A stretch of DNA of 64,000 nt from Calamus simplicifolius (Eukaryota > Streptophyta > Magnoliopsida > Arecales > Arecaceae), in contig UESW01005007.1 in the NCBI GenBank assembly GCA_900491605.1, forward strand, positions 384,876 through 448,875, written 5' to 3'. Positions within the stretch are counted from its first letter, which is position 1, and each line of letters begins with the position of its first letter. Shown here in pieces: positions 34,101 to 44,885 of the stretch. Below the pieces are notes generated by a model. It was not told the origin of the DNA. It saw only the letters and a list, made by a program, of their open reading frames with translations, and did not search any database. Both the position numbers and the translations under genes were made by a program.

Positions 34101-35695
34101 AAGGGAGAGGGTTTGAGAAGGAAGGAAATAAAGGAAAGAAATAAAGAAGAAGAAAGGAAAAAAAAGAAGGGGAAAGGAGAAGGAGAGGAAGGAAAGGAAG
34201 GGAGAAGAAAAAGAAAGGAAAGAAAGAAGAAAATAAAGGAAGGAAAGAAGGAAAAAGGAAAAGAAAGACAAAGGAAATTGAAAAAAGAAAAGGGGCCCAA
34301 ACTGCTCTGAATTGAGCCGAATCAAGTAGTTTGGACCTTTTATTAACCTGAACAGCTGAACTGACCTGATATAATGCTGATTTAGGTCGGTATGCTCCAA
34401 ACCTTGTTGTTTTGTTTAATTTAGCAAACCTTGGTGCAAAACATTATAAAATATTTAAATGATGCATGAATTAATATTTCTTGATTGTCAACTTCTATAA
34501 CCATCATCTCTTTTAAATCCACAATGTTTTCAGAAACCCTTGTTGATACTTCATAGGAAAAGGACATCAGGATGCTAGGGTCTTGGGCATATCATGTGGC
34601 AAAAGAGAGTTGCCTAATGGATACATCTAATTGCCCATTAAATGTGAAAGTGGTGCTTGTGTATTTTTTTTGAAGTGAGGGTTCAAGTTGTTCAAAGAAA
34701 GACAAGTTTTTATAGCACAAGCTATCTTCTATTTTTAAGAAACTAAATTTGTAGGTGTTGATGACTTGTTGATTCAAAAATTTTAGAGATCCAAGGAGAA
34801 GCAAGGAGTTCATTAGCAGGGCAGCAAGTACTTATATAGTGTTTAATTTTAAGCTTGGAACGAAGAGAGTGGTTCCTTGGTCATGCTTCTAAGAAGTTTA
34901 TATATCATATAGTTTTCTACATACTAGAAATCAATAATCTGCTGCTACAATGTCGATGCTTATTTGTCATTGTTTGATAGATATGCCATATGTTTGGGGA
35001 ACTTGAAGGTATCTAGGATATGGTAAAGTGATTCTAAAAGTGCTTTTTTTTCTCATGTAATTTACTCTAATAATTTTCCAGGTTGCTGCTTGCAGCATTT
35101 GCACCTTTATCAGGAACATTATTGGAATTTTTCAAGTTTTACTATTGTGTCTCTCTGTCCGTAGTTTTCTCTGGGCTTTTTGCAGAGGTTTGCTGCGGAC
35201 TTTTACATAACAGATTTGAAGTCTGGCACCAGAGCTTTGGTGAAAGCTGGTTACAATTCAAAAGTGTTCCCTCTGATTGAAGAAAACATACTCATCAATA
35301 CCGCAAGTAAAAACAGGGAACTGTCGTCTACCTTGAAGAAATGGCTAGAAGAAAGGCACCTTTCTGCTGAAGCTCGTTTGTTACGTCTCAAGGAAGGGTA
35401 TTAGGACCATTCATTTTAGTGGGGGACTTTTACATTGTTGGCTGTCATAGAAATTTTCTTATGAGTTTTCTTACTGTGTATTTGAATGATTGGCAGGTAC
35501 ATCAAGGAGGGAAGCTCTTTGACTGTGATGGGAATGTTGAGTAGAAAGAATGGTGCCCTTATGATAGTACCCCCACCTGAACCTTTCTCTACAGGCTGCC
35601 TTTTGCAAAAATTTCTTCTTCCTGTTAATATTGATGGTCTTGTTTTAAGGTTCTCTGGCAAGAATTGTTCCGTGACTAACCCAAGCCTTTTGTGA
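25148..35695 (+). CDS. Two-pass membrane protein, At1g16860-like, 4 exons
   Basis: Exons are 25148-25450, 32257-32412, 35186-35397 and 35497-35695, with GT-AG introns and matching phases: 870 nt, 289 residues. Two hydrophobic helices lie at about residues 22-43 and 46-66 in the first exon. A conserved domain follows: DGQLVKITG at about 93-101, VGRCVYTSTLLYEY in exon 2, DFYITDLKSGTRALVKAG in exon 3, RLKEGYIKEGSSLTVMG across the exon 3/4 join, then NGALMIVPPPEP. The same motifs in order mark the plant protein At1g16860, which some databases label as related to ubiquitin-specific proteases. No Cys/His protease residues are evident here and the function is unknown. It is shorter than At1g16860 because it lacks the long Ser/Gly/Pro-rich N-terminus. 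Introns are 6806, 2773 and 99 bp. An upstream in-frame ATG at 24911 is an alternative start. Confidence 0.88.
25965..27210 (+). mobile_element. Degraded non-autonomous Copia-like element in intron 1
   Basis: A 376-bp LTR (25965-26340) starts TGTTGGAGGTAATTC and ends GATCCAACA. TGGTATTAGAGCTCG follows at once and is a near-perfect Met-tRNA primer site. A second copy of the LTR start, TGTTGGAGGTTATTC, begins at 27124 after the purine-rich AATGGGGAGTA. Similarity fades after about 27200, so the 3' LTR is truncated. Only a gag-like remnant lies between them. Confidence 0.75.
26617..27077 (+). pseudogene. gag-like remnant with a coiled coil
   Basis: An ATG at 26617 opens MAEEQPPVTISYKNRC and stops after about 45 codons. 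From 26835 a second frame gives a charged helical stretch (NSALVGQLQESEKQVEPL, then LWKEKEKLMKENQKI) that looks like a coiled coil. Start position and composition fit a Copia gag, but the frame is broken and no zinc knuckle is left. Confidence 0.45.
27211..28144. other. Intron 1 sequence with degenerate repeat remains
   Basis: No gene. Between about 27330 and 27930 the words GGTTGGGTTAGG, CCAACCCGACTC and TAACCCAAGCCCAAC recur on both strands. They resemble the ends of the MITE at 37930-38659, so this may be a decayed relative. Confidence 0.35.
28337..28914 (+). repeat. Array of 13 tandem hairpins in the solo LTR
   Basis: Each unit has CCCCGAGACC, a 4-8 base C/T-rich loop, and GGTCTCGGGG, so it is an inverted repeat. 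Spacers alternate between TGCACAAGCATCATCTCA and TGAGGTCGCCGCATCTCA, making a dimeric period of about 92 bp. In the second type the stem extends to CTCACCCCCGAGACC against GGTCTCGGGGTGAG. Thirteen units are visible, with changes mostly in loops and outer stem bases. Confidence 0.9.
29266..29273 (+). promoter_or_regulatory. TATA box of the solo LTR
   Basis: TATAAAAG occurs in AACAGGTATAAAAGCACGCG, the same context (AACAGGTATA) as the TATA boxes at 1612 and 6054. It points in the direction of the host gene. Confidence 0.6.
29515..32256. other. Remainder of intron 1
   Basis: No gene is recognisable. A 138-codon open frame at 30142-30558 (+) shows no family motif and lies in ordinary intron sequence. 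The stretch ends with a T-rich tract and TTTCAG before exon 2 of the membrane-protein gene. Confidence 0.45.
33880..34300 (+). repeat. Purine tract of about 400 bp in intron 2
   Basis: The plus strand is almost all A and G (GAAGG, AAAGAAG and GGGAAAA modules) with few pyrimidine interruptions. Such mirror-like purine/pyrimidine DNA can form triplex structures. Open frames on both strands here are an effect of composition. The flanks (33500-33880 and 34300-34420) contain palm-like or plant dispersed repeat words but no element with clear ends. Confidence 0.85.
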
Positions 35696-37271
35696 GCCAC
35701 ACTAAATATCCGGTGAGATGTTGCTTTTATGATATCACTTATAGTTTTGGTGGCTTTGTTTCCAGTTACTTTGTGTTTTATATTCCTAATTGCATATTAT
35801 ATTAGGTGAAAATTGAGCCATCTGTTTTTCTACAAATTCCCCATGAACTTACCATCAAATTCTTAACCAAGAGTTTCAGCAGTAGACCAGATTAACTGCT
35901 TTTAATGTTGAACCATTACAGCTCATAAGCATAAAGGTAACTTTTCAGGTGAATACTGGATCCTGTTACATTCTGTACGATGTTTGACTGAGCTTCCTAA
36001 ATCATGCTTTCTATTCAAAAGAATGGTTCATGGTATGCCATGCTAATGTATACCATCCCATACTAAGCGTACTATATTGTAGCGATACCAAACCAAGACT
36101 CAGTACCGATGTGTAATGAGTCTTAGAACGTTGAACCAACCCAAGTACCAGATGTACTGACACTATATCAGTGTGGTGCTAGTACAGGTTTTGGTATTGA
36201 GATGACAAACCTTGGAATGGTTATTTATTGGCATGATTTGCTTCCATAAATAAAGCACTTTTAGTTGTATTGACAGTAGAAATATATACTAAAAACAGTA
36301 TGTTCAGTGGAATTAAGATTCGTGAAACATCTTTACAATAGTTTTTCCAGGACACCAAATTTGAAGCAATGTATCAGGTAAATAACTATGATTTAAACAG
36401 CCAGTTTGTTGTCATGTGAGAAAGGATAGTCACTAAGGCCATTTCTCAGAAAGGATGATGGCAAACTTGAAGCTAAGAGAAAGAAAATGCATGACTTTTT
36501 TTTATATATTTTTTTCATGGCCAAGTATCGGAAGAGGTTTTTTAGTGGGTAATTTGACGACAGCCTGTTTTTCTCTGGGTACACAGACAATTTTGAAGAC
36601 AGAGAATTGATGTCTCAAAATGGAGACTTTGACTGGTACTAATACTTCATCAGGGCTAAATCAGTGCCTTTATCACCTTTTGCTTGTAAAATGCATTTAT
36701 TGCTGATAAATGAGGTGTGATCTGTCAGTGTTTTTGCATGCAGAAAAGATATAGTATCGAATGATAATACTACAGATGTGTTGAACTTTTGTCAGCAATT
36801 GTGGAAGGAAATTTTATGGTATAAGGATTCTGAAGTTAATTGGATCCAATCATAATGTGTTGAGCATGACTTCTATGCATGTGTGGACTCAAGGATGCAA
36901 TTAGAGTTCATAGCATATCATTTTCCAATCATGTTATTTTTGGTAGCTTGTTTCATATATAAATAAGGGAGAGATGTAAAATTATCATATATTATCAAAA
37001 CATGATGGATGATAAAGAATTGTATAGAGACAAAGTACTCTCTCAAGACTGATAAACCAGTTCCATCATACAAATCAATTGTTGGGTGGTGAAGATATAT
37101 GGACATGGTAGAATTAATGCTAATGAGTTGATTATGCAGTAAAAGATGGAGGAAAGAAACTAGAAATGCTGGAGAGAAGTTTGGAATAGGACTGAAAAGA
37201 GGATAGAGTGGACAAAAGTAGTTTGAACAATTTGCGCCTCTGTCATGTAGGCTGAATGTGATCATTGAGGT
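35696..37271. other. Intergenic region after the membrane-protein gene
   Basis: No gene is supported. The first part is 3' untranslated region. At about 36030-36210 there is a dispersed-repeat-like stretch rich in GGTAC/GTACC words (AAGTACCAGATGTACTGACA). The remainder is AT-rich. Confidence 0.45.
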
Positions 37272-37381
37272 CTTGAATTAGACATAAGGAACAATCAATC
37301 TTGAATTTCGACTTGAATTAGACATAAGGAACAACCAACCTTGAATTTCAACTTGAATTAGACATAAAGAACAACCAATCA
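37272..37381 (+). repeat. Three tandem copies of a 40-bp unit
   Basis: Units start at 37272, 37312 and 37352 with CTTGAATTAGACATAAGGAA and continue ACAATCAATCTTGAATTTC. The third copy is incomplete. Copies differ at only a few positions, so the expansion is recent. Confidence 0.85.
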
Positions 37382-37820
37382 CGACCTGGATGGCTGGGTT
37401 GCAAATTGTGTGTGTAGCTAGAGAGGGGTGGATTATGATCCAGTCAACTGAATTTGAAGTTGGATCTCATTAGATGAAATTGAGAGACGGAGGTGTAACT
37501 ATGATGATCCCAGCTGTTGATTGTAATCTACTGCCTTTTAGACTGCTTAGGGACCAAAAAAAAAAAAAATCATGTAACTTGGAGACTCCTAACCTATACA
37601 TTAAGAAGTCAGAAATAGTCGTTTTATTTTATTTTTATTTAAGCTGCCCATTTTTAACTATTGTTTTTCGTTTGTAAGTAGTTTTTATTTTTGGCAATTG
37701 TCTATAAGCAATTTCAAGGTAGAAGAAGATAACATTCAATAACTCGGATTATCATTATTGAACCCATCTTCCAATTTCACCTAATTAGTTCCAACTTTAT
37801 ATCCAATTGACAGGATCCTT

Positions 37821-37822
<2 letters not shown>

Positions 37823-37870
<48 letters not shown>
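37823..37870 (+). repeat. (TC)24 microsatellite
   Basis: An uninterrupted TC repeat of about 48 bp is followed by a G-rich stretch (GGGTGGGGGGGAGAAGAAGGGG). It would be a useful polymorphic marker and has no coding meaning. Confidence 0.93.
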
Positions 37871-37877
<7 letters not shown>

Positions 37878-37929
37878 ATGTGTGTGTTGGGTGGGGGGGA
37901 GAAGAAGGGGCTTAGTGTGTTCAAATCTA

Positions 37930-38659
37930 AGGCTGCAAATGGGTCGAGTTGACCCGCAATCCGATTAGACCCAACTTGATATGTATTTGGACACCCATGG
38001 GTTAGGTCAAATTTGAAAATTAGACCCGATCTAAATTTCGGTCGGATCCGAGTCTTGTATTTTCTTGATCCGAGTTGAACTCGATTTATTTCGATTTGTA
38101 AACCTTAATTATATAAATCTTGTTTTCTTTTACTCTAATTATTTTTATAAATTCATTGAATGAACTCTAATTTAAATTAGTTCTCTTTTTTATCTTAACA
38201 ACTAGATATCCTCCCATATTTTTTTCTCTATCTAAATATTTATATTTTATTATTTATTTTGGTAGATTTTTATTTATAATATCTTTAAGTATATCAATAA
38301 ATATTTTAAATATCATAATTATAAACCTAAGGATAATCATTTACTTAAATAAAATTAAGAGTTTTTGAATAAAAATTTAAGTTTAAGTTGATTCTTTTTA
38401 TTCTCATTTAAATTTTCAATGGATTTATATTTGATTATCAATTACTAGATTTTAACAATAAAAAAAAGTTAGATACTTGACTCAAATGCAATATTTTTGG
38501 TTGGACTTGAATGATTTATTGGGTTTAAAATTCTATAGACCCTAGTCGATCCAATCTGCTTAGCAAATGGGTTGGATCCAGATCCAAAATCAAGACCCGA
38601 ATATAAAATTAGGTCGGATTAGGATCAAGCATGACCCAACCTAACCCGTTAGCAGCCCT
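37930..38659. mobile_element. MITE of 730 bp with terminal inverted repeats
   Basis: The left end AGGCTGCAAATGGGTCGAG is an inverted match to the right end (reverse complement AGGGCTGCTAACGGGTTAGG). The 6-bp repeat AATCTA flanks it on both sides (37924-37929 and 38660-38665). The interior is AT-rich and has no open frame of note. hAT elements make 8-bp duplications, so the flanking 6-bp match may be the remains of one; the superfamily is uncertain. Confidence 0.65.
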
Positions 38660-38665
38660 AATCTA

Positions 38666-41600
38666 GCTGATTTTGTCTTAAATAGAAGTTCACGATGAAA
38701 TATTTAATCTAGAAGATTTGATCTTAATAGGAATTCATAGTGAAGTGGTTTAAAATTGGACAAAATTCCCATAATCCCATTTAGTGCTAGATAAGAACTC
38801 GAGCATCCTAGAAGCCCGCATGTGGTAAAGGATATGGATGATCGGTGTGGTGAAGATTCCAACTTCTAGATTGAAACATTCAAGCGGGGCAGCATAATGA
38901 GGCTTGGACTGAAATAGTGACAAAATAAATATTGTGAAATTTTTTTGATTTTATACGCTTCCTTGGATATAATTTGATGGTGAATTTGGGTATAAAATCT
39001 TGATCATTCCAATGAATTGTGTCCAAAACAGTATAGTCTTTTCTATTTATGTTTATGAGTCTTTTGTGGGATATTCTTAAGGATGATCAATTTGTTGTTT
39101 AATCAGGCTGACCAAAAGTTGACAGTCCTTGTAGAAGTGACATTGTGCTCGTTTTAAACAGATGTATCTACCATGCCAATTTTTTTTACACGTACTATAC
39201 TAGGGGTGAATTGCTGTCAGCTTGTATACCTCTGATTTGTTTCTCACAAAGTCATAATCAAGCACTGCAGGCTTCCTTCTGTGGATAAGAGAAGTTGCTG
39301 CAGTGTACAAGTAATGATATCAGAATTTCATGATTGAAATTATAATGATCAAGATGAGTTTGTAAAGAATTCTGACCAGGTTTCCATAGATTTTTCTTGT
39401 TAACATTATTTCTTGTAATCTGTTGGCTCAGGTTCAATTAACAGATTCTAATTAGAGGGCACCTGTCTATGCAACACATGCTATAAGGTGGGATTATGGC
39501 TTGGCAACATGTGGAATGCATCTGGGATATTTTTGTAGCACGCATTTCAGAACTCCTCTAACTTCGTATTCTTAGTGAACAACTTTTAGGTTTACATACC
39601 TGAAGGAGAAGTATTTATGCTTCTGGCAAAAATATAGTCTACCTCATATAGTCTACCTCCCAGTAGACTATATCCCTTGAGGGGGGTCGAAGTATTTATG
39701 CTTCTGGCAAGCATTGCTGTAGGATCGTGGGTCAGCCCAGCAAGTATATAAGCCTATATGATCTTATATTTGATAAAAGGAGAATAACATCATGCACATG
39801 TATATGGAATAGTCTTTATTTCCTGAAGACATTGCTCCAAATTGCTGTGTTAACGTTCCTTTTCTTGATGAATGTAGTTGTTGGTGGAATATCGGATGGG
39901 TTAATGATGTCTGAAATGTTTTGGGCAGGGAATATTGTGAGAACATACAGATTTAGTGGTCGAAAAGAAGAACCAAACAAGTTAAGGGGTGATGAAAAAT
40001 GGTTTTAAAAACATTCTAGTTCTGTTGTACCCCGATCAGAACTAATTGCTAAACAGCTTGTTAATAATTTTTTTTTAAAAAAATAAACTACTATATTTAT
40101 GTCTTCTTCATGGCGTAACGTTCGTCATCCAAGGACGCGTGAGAGGGAGGTCATTCGGGCAATTTGTCGTTAATTATTCTTTGGTCAGAAAAGTTAGAAT
40201 GCTGAAATATCAATAATGTAAATTATTTTGATCAATGGAGATCTTGATCGAACATGTGGTTGTGTATGAAGATCCCTCTTATCGCAATCCAGAAGTCCTC
40301 TGAGCTCCCTGGTTCACGAGCCTCGTCTGATTTAGGAAGAAAAGACAGAATGATTGGAGTGGGAAAAGCAGCATAGTATTCAAGGGATCACAGTCTGGTG
40401 CCCATGGTAGAAACAAAATGATGGAAAAGTCTTTGTCCATTGTTTCTGGTGTAGCATGATCTGTATCAAATGCAATGATTCATTCACGGATGGGCTTATG
40501 TCATGGGGTTTGCTTGTAGGTTTTGCATCGCTGATGTGCAAATTTGCATGTAGGCGAATCATCGCGTCTGCACCATGGCGATGCACAAAATCTTTTTCCA
40601 AAATGATTAGAGCGGGAAAAAGAAGACTGGAGTCCTTGTTCCTATTATTTATGCTGGGCCACGACTCGACAGATGGTTCACACTTAAGGGTTTCCATTGT
40701 AATGTCGTGTAACTTGCACTAGATATTCGATTTAAGATCATGGATAACTTTTTTTACTCTCTAGCATTCTTTGTTTCATTTTTGATAGATTGAAAAAAAA
40801 AAAAATGTTGCATATCAGCCACTATAATAGCCTTCTCGTATGAAATCAGAATAACTTTGAAGCAAGATGTCAAAAAGTTCCCGCATGAATCGATTTCCCC
40901 TACAAGAGCTGTATGCAGACAAGGATGTAAACAGTTCGACAGGGTGGTGCGATTGTAAAATTTCTGTAAGCCTAGTCCGATGACCAAGCAGAAAACAAAA
41001 TAAAGTTGGACGTATGAAGTATGAGTTGGTCCGAGGACGTCATTTCACCGCACTACCGCAGCTTTCATTATGCACTATATTTATATATGCTTCCAGTTAT
41101 ATTTATGAAAGGAGAAAGGGAAGAGGAAGTCCTCGTGCACTCGCATCACACGGTAGTGGTTGCTCTTGCCTCAACGTTATCTCTTTGGATGGTTCTTTTT
41201 AGATGGTTCTCGTAGCAATCTATTTATGGTTCTCGTAGCAATCTACATATTTTCCCATCAACATCAAAAGGTACGAGTAATCCACTGAAGTGCCAATTGT
41301 TCGAGTCTGGACCGCATATATCGAAAATTTTAAATGAATGAAAGAATATGATGTGATAATCCAACTGCATATAATATACAAGGACAATGATCTGCCATTC
41401 AATGAGCAAGACAGCTTTTCCACCTGTCAGGAATGCACGACTTGTGCATTGTCGTGGCCCCATCTATACATGTGTAATGTGTTAAACAAAGACCTAACAT
41501 ATCGTCCTTTTTTTCTCGGTCTTCTAGAGTAATCATAAACTATTAACAGGCATCACTAACGGGATCCACATTTTATCCATCAGTGGAGGTGGGGGAGTGT

Positions 41601-42062
41601 ACTGGTTTTATATAAGTGCGCTAGCTCTCTTCTTTTCATGGCATGGAAAAGGATATAAGCACCATCCTGGTGGAACTGAGGTTACCCGATCCGAGTCGAA
41701 TATTTGTGCAAATGAGCCAGATACAAAAACGCAAATTTGATTGAAGCTGAATTGACCTGAGACCGTATCAATACCTGTCTGTCTCCTCTCATATCAAGAC
41801 TCAAACTTCTAATCAAGAGGGAAATGGATCTCTGAAATGAGTTCGGCCCAACTCGATCCAGTCCAATCCAAATGGATTCGATACCTAAGACAACTAGTTA
41901 AAGAAAAAGTCTTACCGTACTATCTACTGCATCAACAATTCAACATGCATGCAGAAATATATTTTTATTTTTAATATGCATGAGTGGTATAGTTTCTGCA
42001 TTGCATGTGGTACAGTAAATTTTTTTTAATTAAAAAAATAAACAAAACTCAGGTGAGGAAGA

Positions 42063-42099
<37 letters not shown>

Positions 42100-42407
42100 G
42101 GTTCGATCACGCTCTTTCAAGTTCATTCATTTGGTGGTGCCAGATTGATTGATTTATTCCTTGTCGATGATGATCAACCCATCATAACATTAAGAGCTAT
42201 ATTTTTATGCCGAGATATTCACAGGGCCCATGCAGTCCACTTGAAAACACAGCACCAAAGGCCCGGATCGGAGCAGGCCACAAAGTACATGATACATCAC
42301 CATCGTCTAGCAGAGAAATCTTAAGAGGTATGCTAGCTAGCTAGCTCTAGCTAGATGAGCAGAGAGTTTCAGAAAGCAAGCCTTTTTAGATCGAGGGCCG
42401 CTCAGAG
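38666..42407. other. Intergenic region between the MITE and the methionine gamma-lyase gene
   Basis: No gene can be supported; several short open frames on both strands have no motif. Within it, GAAGTATTTATGCTTCTGGCAA occurs at 39607 and again at 39689, and ATATAGTCTAC/GTAGACTATAT forms a small inverted repeat at about 39650-39672. An (AT)n run lies at 42066-42096. The last few hundred bases before 42408 are the 3' untranslated region of the lyase gene, which reads on minus. Confidence 0.45.
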
Positions 42408-44719
42408 TCAGACCTTGCAATAGAGGGCACCATCCTGTGATGCCTGCTGCTGCTGCTGCTGCACGATGGCGAGGGCCCTCTCGAACTGGCTCCAGCGCTG
42501 CTCGAGGGTGCCGCTGTACCCGACCGACATGCGGATGAGGCCCGGGGAGATGCCGGCCTGGGCCCTTTCCTCGGGACTCATCTCGCTGCTGGTGCTGCTG
42601 CCCGAGCAGGACATGAGGGTCTCGTAGTAACCGAGGCTGACGGCCATGAGGCCAAACTGGGTGGTGTTCTGGAGGTGGTGCATCAGCCGGTTGGCTCGCT
42701 CCTCCGTGCCCATGTCCAGGCAGAGCATGCCGCCGAAGCCGTAGCCCGGGTTGGCTATGGAGGCCAGGACGGAGTGATGGGGGTGGTCATCCAGGCCCGG
42801 GTAGATCACCTTCAGCCCCAGCTTCTTCATGCGGTTGGCGTAGGCCATCGCCCGGTCGCAGTGCTCCTTCATCCGGATGGCCAGGTGGGGCAGCCGCGCC
42901 GATATCTCGAACGCCACCTTCGCGTTCATGGTCGGGCCTAGCAGCATCAGCGCCCCATGGTGCAGGTCCATCATCGAATTTATCAGGCTCGCCGGTCCGC
43001 ATATCGCACCTATATAATATATATATCACAAAACCAATAATAATAATAGAGACTTCCCGGCGATAACGCAAATCCAAGAAGAATCTGGATGCAATCTACG
43101 ATCTGAACCATTTTTTTTTTTTTTGTGATATATAAATCTAATTAAAATATAATCAAATGTAATCTCTAGTATTTTTATATAGCACACTACGCTCATGACT
43201 TAATCTTATATATATATATTTTTTTTAAAAAAAACTAGCCAAATTATTTTACAGGACAAAAAAAATATATCATTTCAACTTTTTGATGCGCAGGTCCCGG
43301 AATTTTCTCATTCACATCACGTTTGGGTACAGAGACAGGCTGGCCACGCTTCCTGGAGTTCTGACAAGAGGCTTTGAAAGTTAGCGCCGAGCCCGCACAT
43401 GGCCAGTAGACCGACAATTCGTTCCCGACCGACCCGGTCACGAGAACCGTGGCTCTTCTGCCTCTAGCTCACCAATTTAATATTTATTCATGTAAACATC
43501 CATCCTTTAGTTTTAGGCCCTATTTTTTTTGTGTAATTAACCAAGTTAGCCGCCGAACACGGCCAAAATCATCCCACAAGAACCCAACATAGTCCCATCA
43601 AATCAAGTCCGATCATACTTAATCTTCGCCCCGTCTCCTGGAAGTCACACCAAATGATAATAACTCTGGAGGCAATCGAATGTTAAACAAACAAAATTGG
43701 ACTTTCTTTCTCCCAAGCCAAGCCTTGCGATTACGAGTGGTAATAATAACTAATAACTCTATTATATTTATACCGTACGTTTCGACGACGCTTTTCCCCA
43801 AACCTAGCCGACGATGTAAGGGACGGAGACCCCGGAGGGCGCACTTTAGACCGGAAGGGGTAGTTACGAGTCATGCTCTGAAAAAAAAAAAAAAAAAATT
43901 CACCTAGATAAATGCCACGTGCAAGATCGAAGGGCGCATACCTGCGATGACGTCGCCCCCGCCGCTGATGAACTTGGAGACGCTGTGAAGGACGACGTCG
44001 GCGCCGAGCCTTGCCGGCGACAGCACCATCGGCGTGAAGGTATTGTCCACCACCAGCTTCACGCCCTCCTCCTTCGCCACCGCGCTCAGCCGCGGCACGT
44101 CGGCCACCGCCAGCGTCGGGTTCGAGACGGACTCCACGTAGAGCACCCGCGTCGCCTCCTTGTCGCTCCGGATCGCCGCCCGCACCGCCTCGATGTCGTC
44201 GATGTCCACGAACTCCGCCCGGATCCCGCACGCCCGGGGGAGGAAGTGGGCGAGGAGGGCGTGGGTGCCACCGTAGAGGCAGCGGGAGGCGACGACGCGG
44301 CCGCCGGCGCCGCAGAGCTGGATGAGGACGGAGGAGATCGCGGCCATGCCGCTGGACGTGCAGTAGGCGGCCTCGGTGCCCTCGAGGGCGGCCATCTGGC
44401 GGCCCAGATTCATCACCGTGGGGTTGCAGTGCCGGCTGTAGATGAAGAAGTCCCGGTCGGGGCCGAGCTCGCCGGCGAACATCCGGCGCAGCGTGTCGGC
44501 CTCCATCACCGTGAACGTCGCCGACGCCTCGATCGACATGTTCACCCCGCCGTGCTCTCCGAACTCGTGCCGCGCGCTCGCCAGCGCCCCGGCCGGGTCG
44601 TTCCTGGCCGCCCTCTTCGGCGCCACCATAGCGCCGGCGTTGAACTCCTCCTCCTCGTTGTCGGGAGGTCCGCGCTTCTTGGGATTGGTGAAGGCCAGGG
44701 ATTGCATGGTCTCCGCCAT
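42408..44719 (-). CDS. MGL: Methionine gamma-lyase, 2 exons
   Basis: Exons on minus are 44719-43942 and 43009-42408, joined by a 932-bp GT-AG intron in phase 1: 1380 nt, 459 residues. It is a PLP enzyme of the Cys/Met metabolism family (fold type I). Visible motifs are YSRHCNPT (94-101), the cofactor-side TSSGMAAI (121-128), Asp225 in VVDNTF and the PLP lysine Lys249 in HSVSKFISGG. After the join comes CGPASLINSMMDLHHGALML. LGYYETLMSCSGSSTSSE and SPGLIRMSVGYSGTLEQRW near the C-terminus are as in plant methionine gamma-lyases (Arabidopsis At1g64660). It splits methionine into methanethiol, 2-oxobutyrate and ammonia, probably in the cytosol, feeding isoleucine synthesis. The C-terminus carries six Gln encoded by a CAG-type run and ends SQDGALYCKV. 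Exon 1 is very GC-rich, as is common in monocots. Confidence 0.95.
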
Positions 44720-44787
44720 TTCTCCTCTCCCCGGTTCTTTTGGGACTATTTGACAGATGAGTAGACGGTGGTGGGGGAAGGGGTCCC

Positions 44788-44795
44788 CTTATAGC
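44788..44795 (-). promoter_or_regulatory. Putative TATA box of the lyase gene
   Basis: On minus, GCTATAAGGGG lies about 70 bp before the start codon. A pyrimidine- and C-rich leader follows (CCCCTTCCCCCACCACC). Position and sequence fit a core promoter with a short 5' leader. Confidence 0.5.
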
Positions 44796-44885
44796 ACGGG
44801 ACGCGTTAAGATGTTCCGCGGAGGAGATTGGTTTCACCCTCCTGCAACGTGGATGGATAATGACGGCAGGGCAAAGGTGTAACAA

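Noticed and set aside
33821..34400. Phe/Ser-rich minus-strand frame and Lys/Glu-rich plus-strand frame
   Set aside because: Result of the purine tract; composition alone explains them.
35696..42407. A further gene between the membrane protein and the lyase
   Set aside because: Only short frames without motifs; no splice-compatible series of conserved exons was seen.
43919..44764. 281-codon plus-strand frame opposite the methionine gamma-lyase exon
   Set aside because: Antisense shadow of a very GC-rich exon; no start context and no motif.
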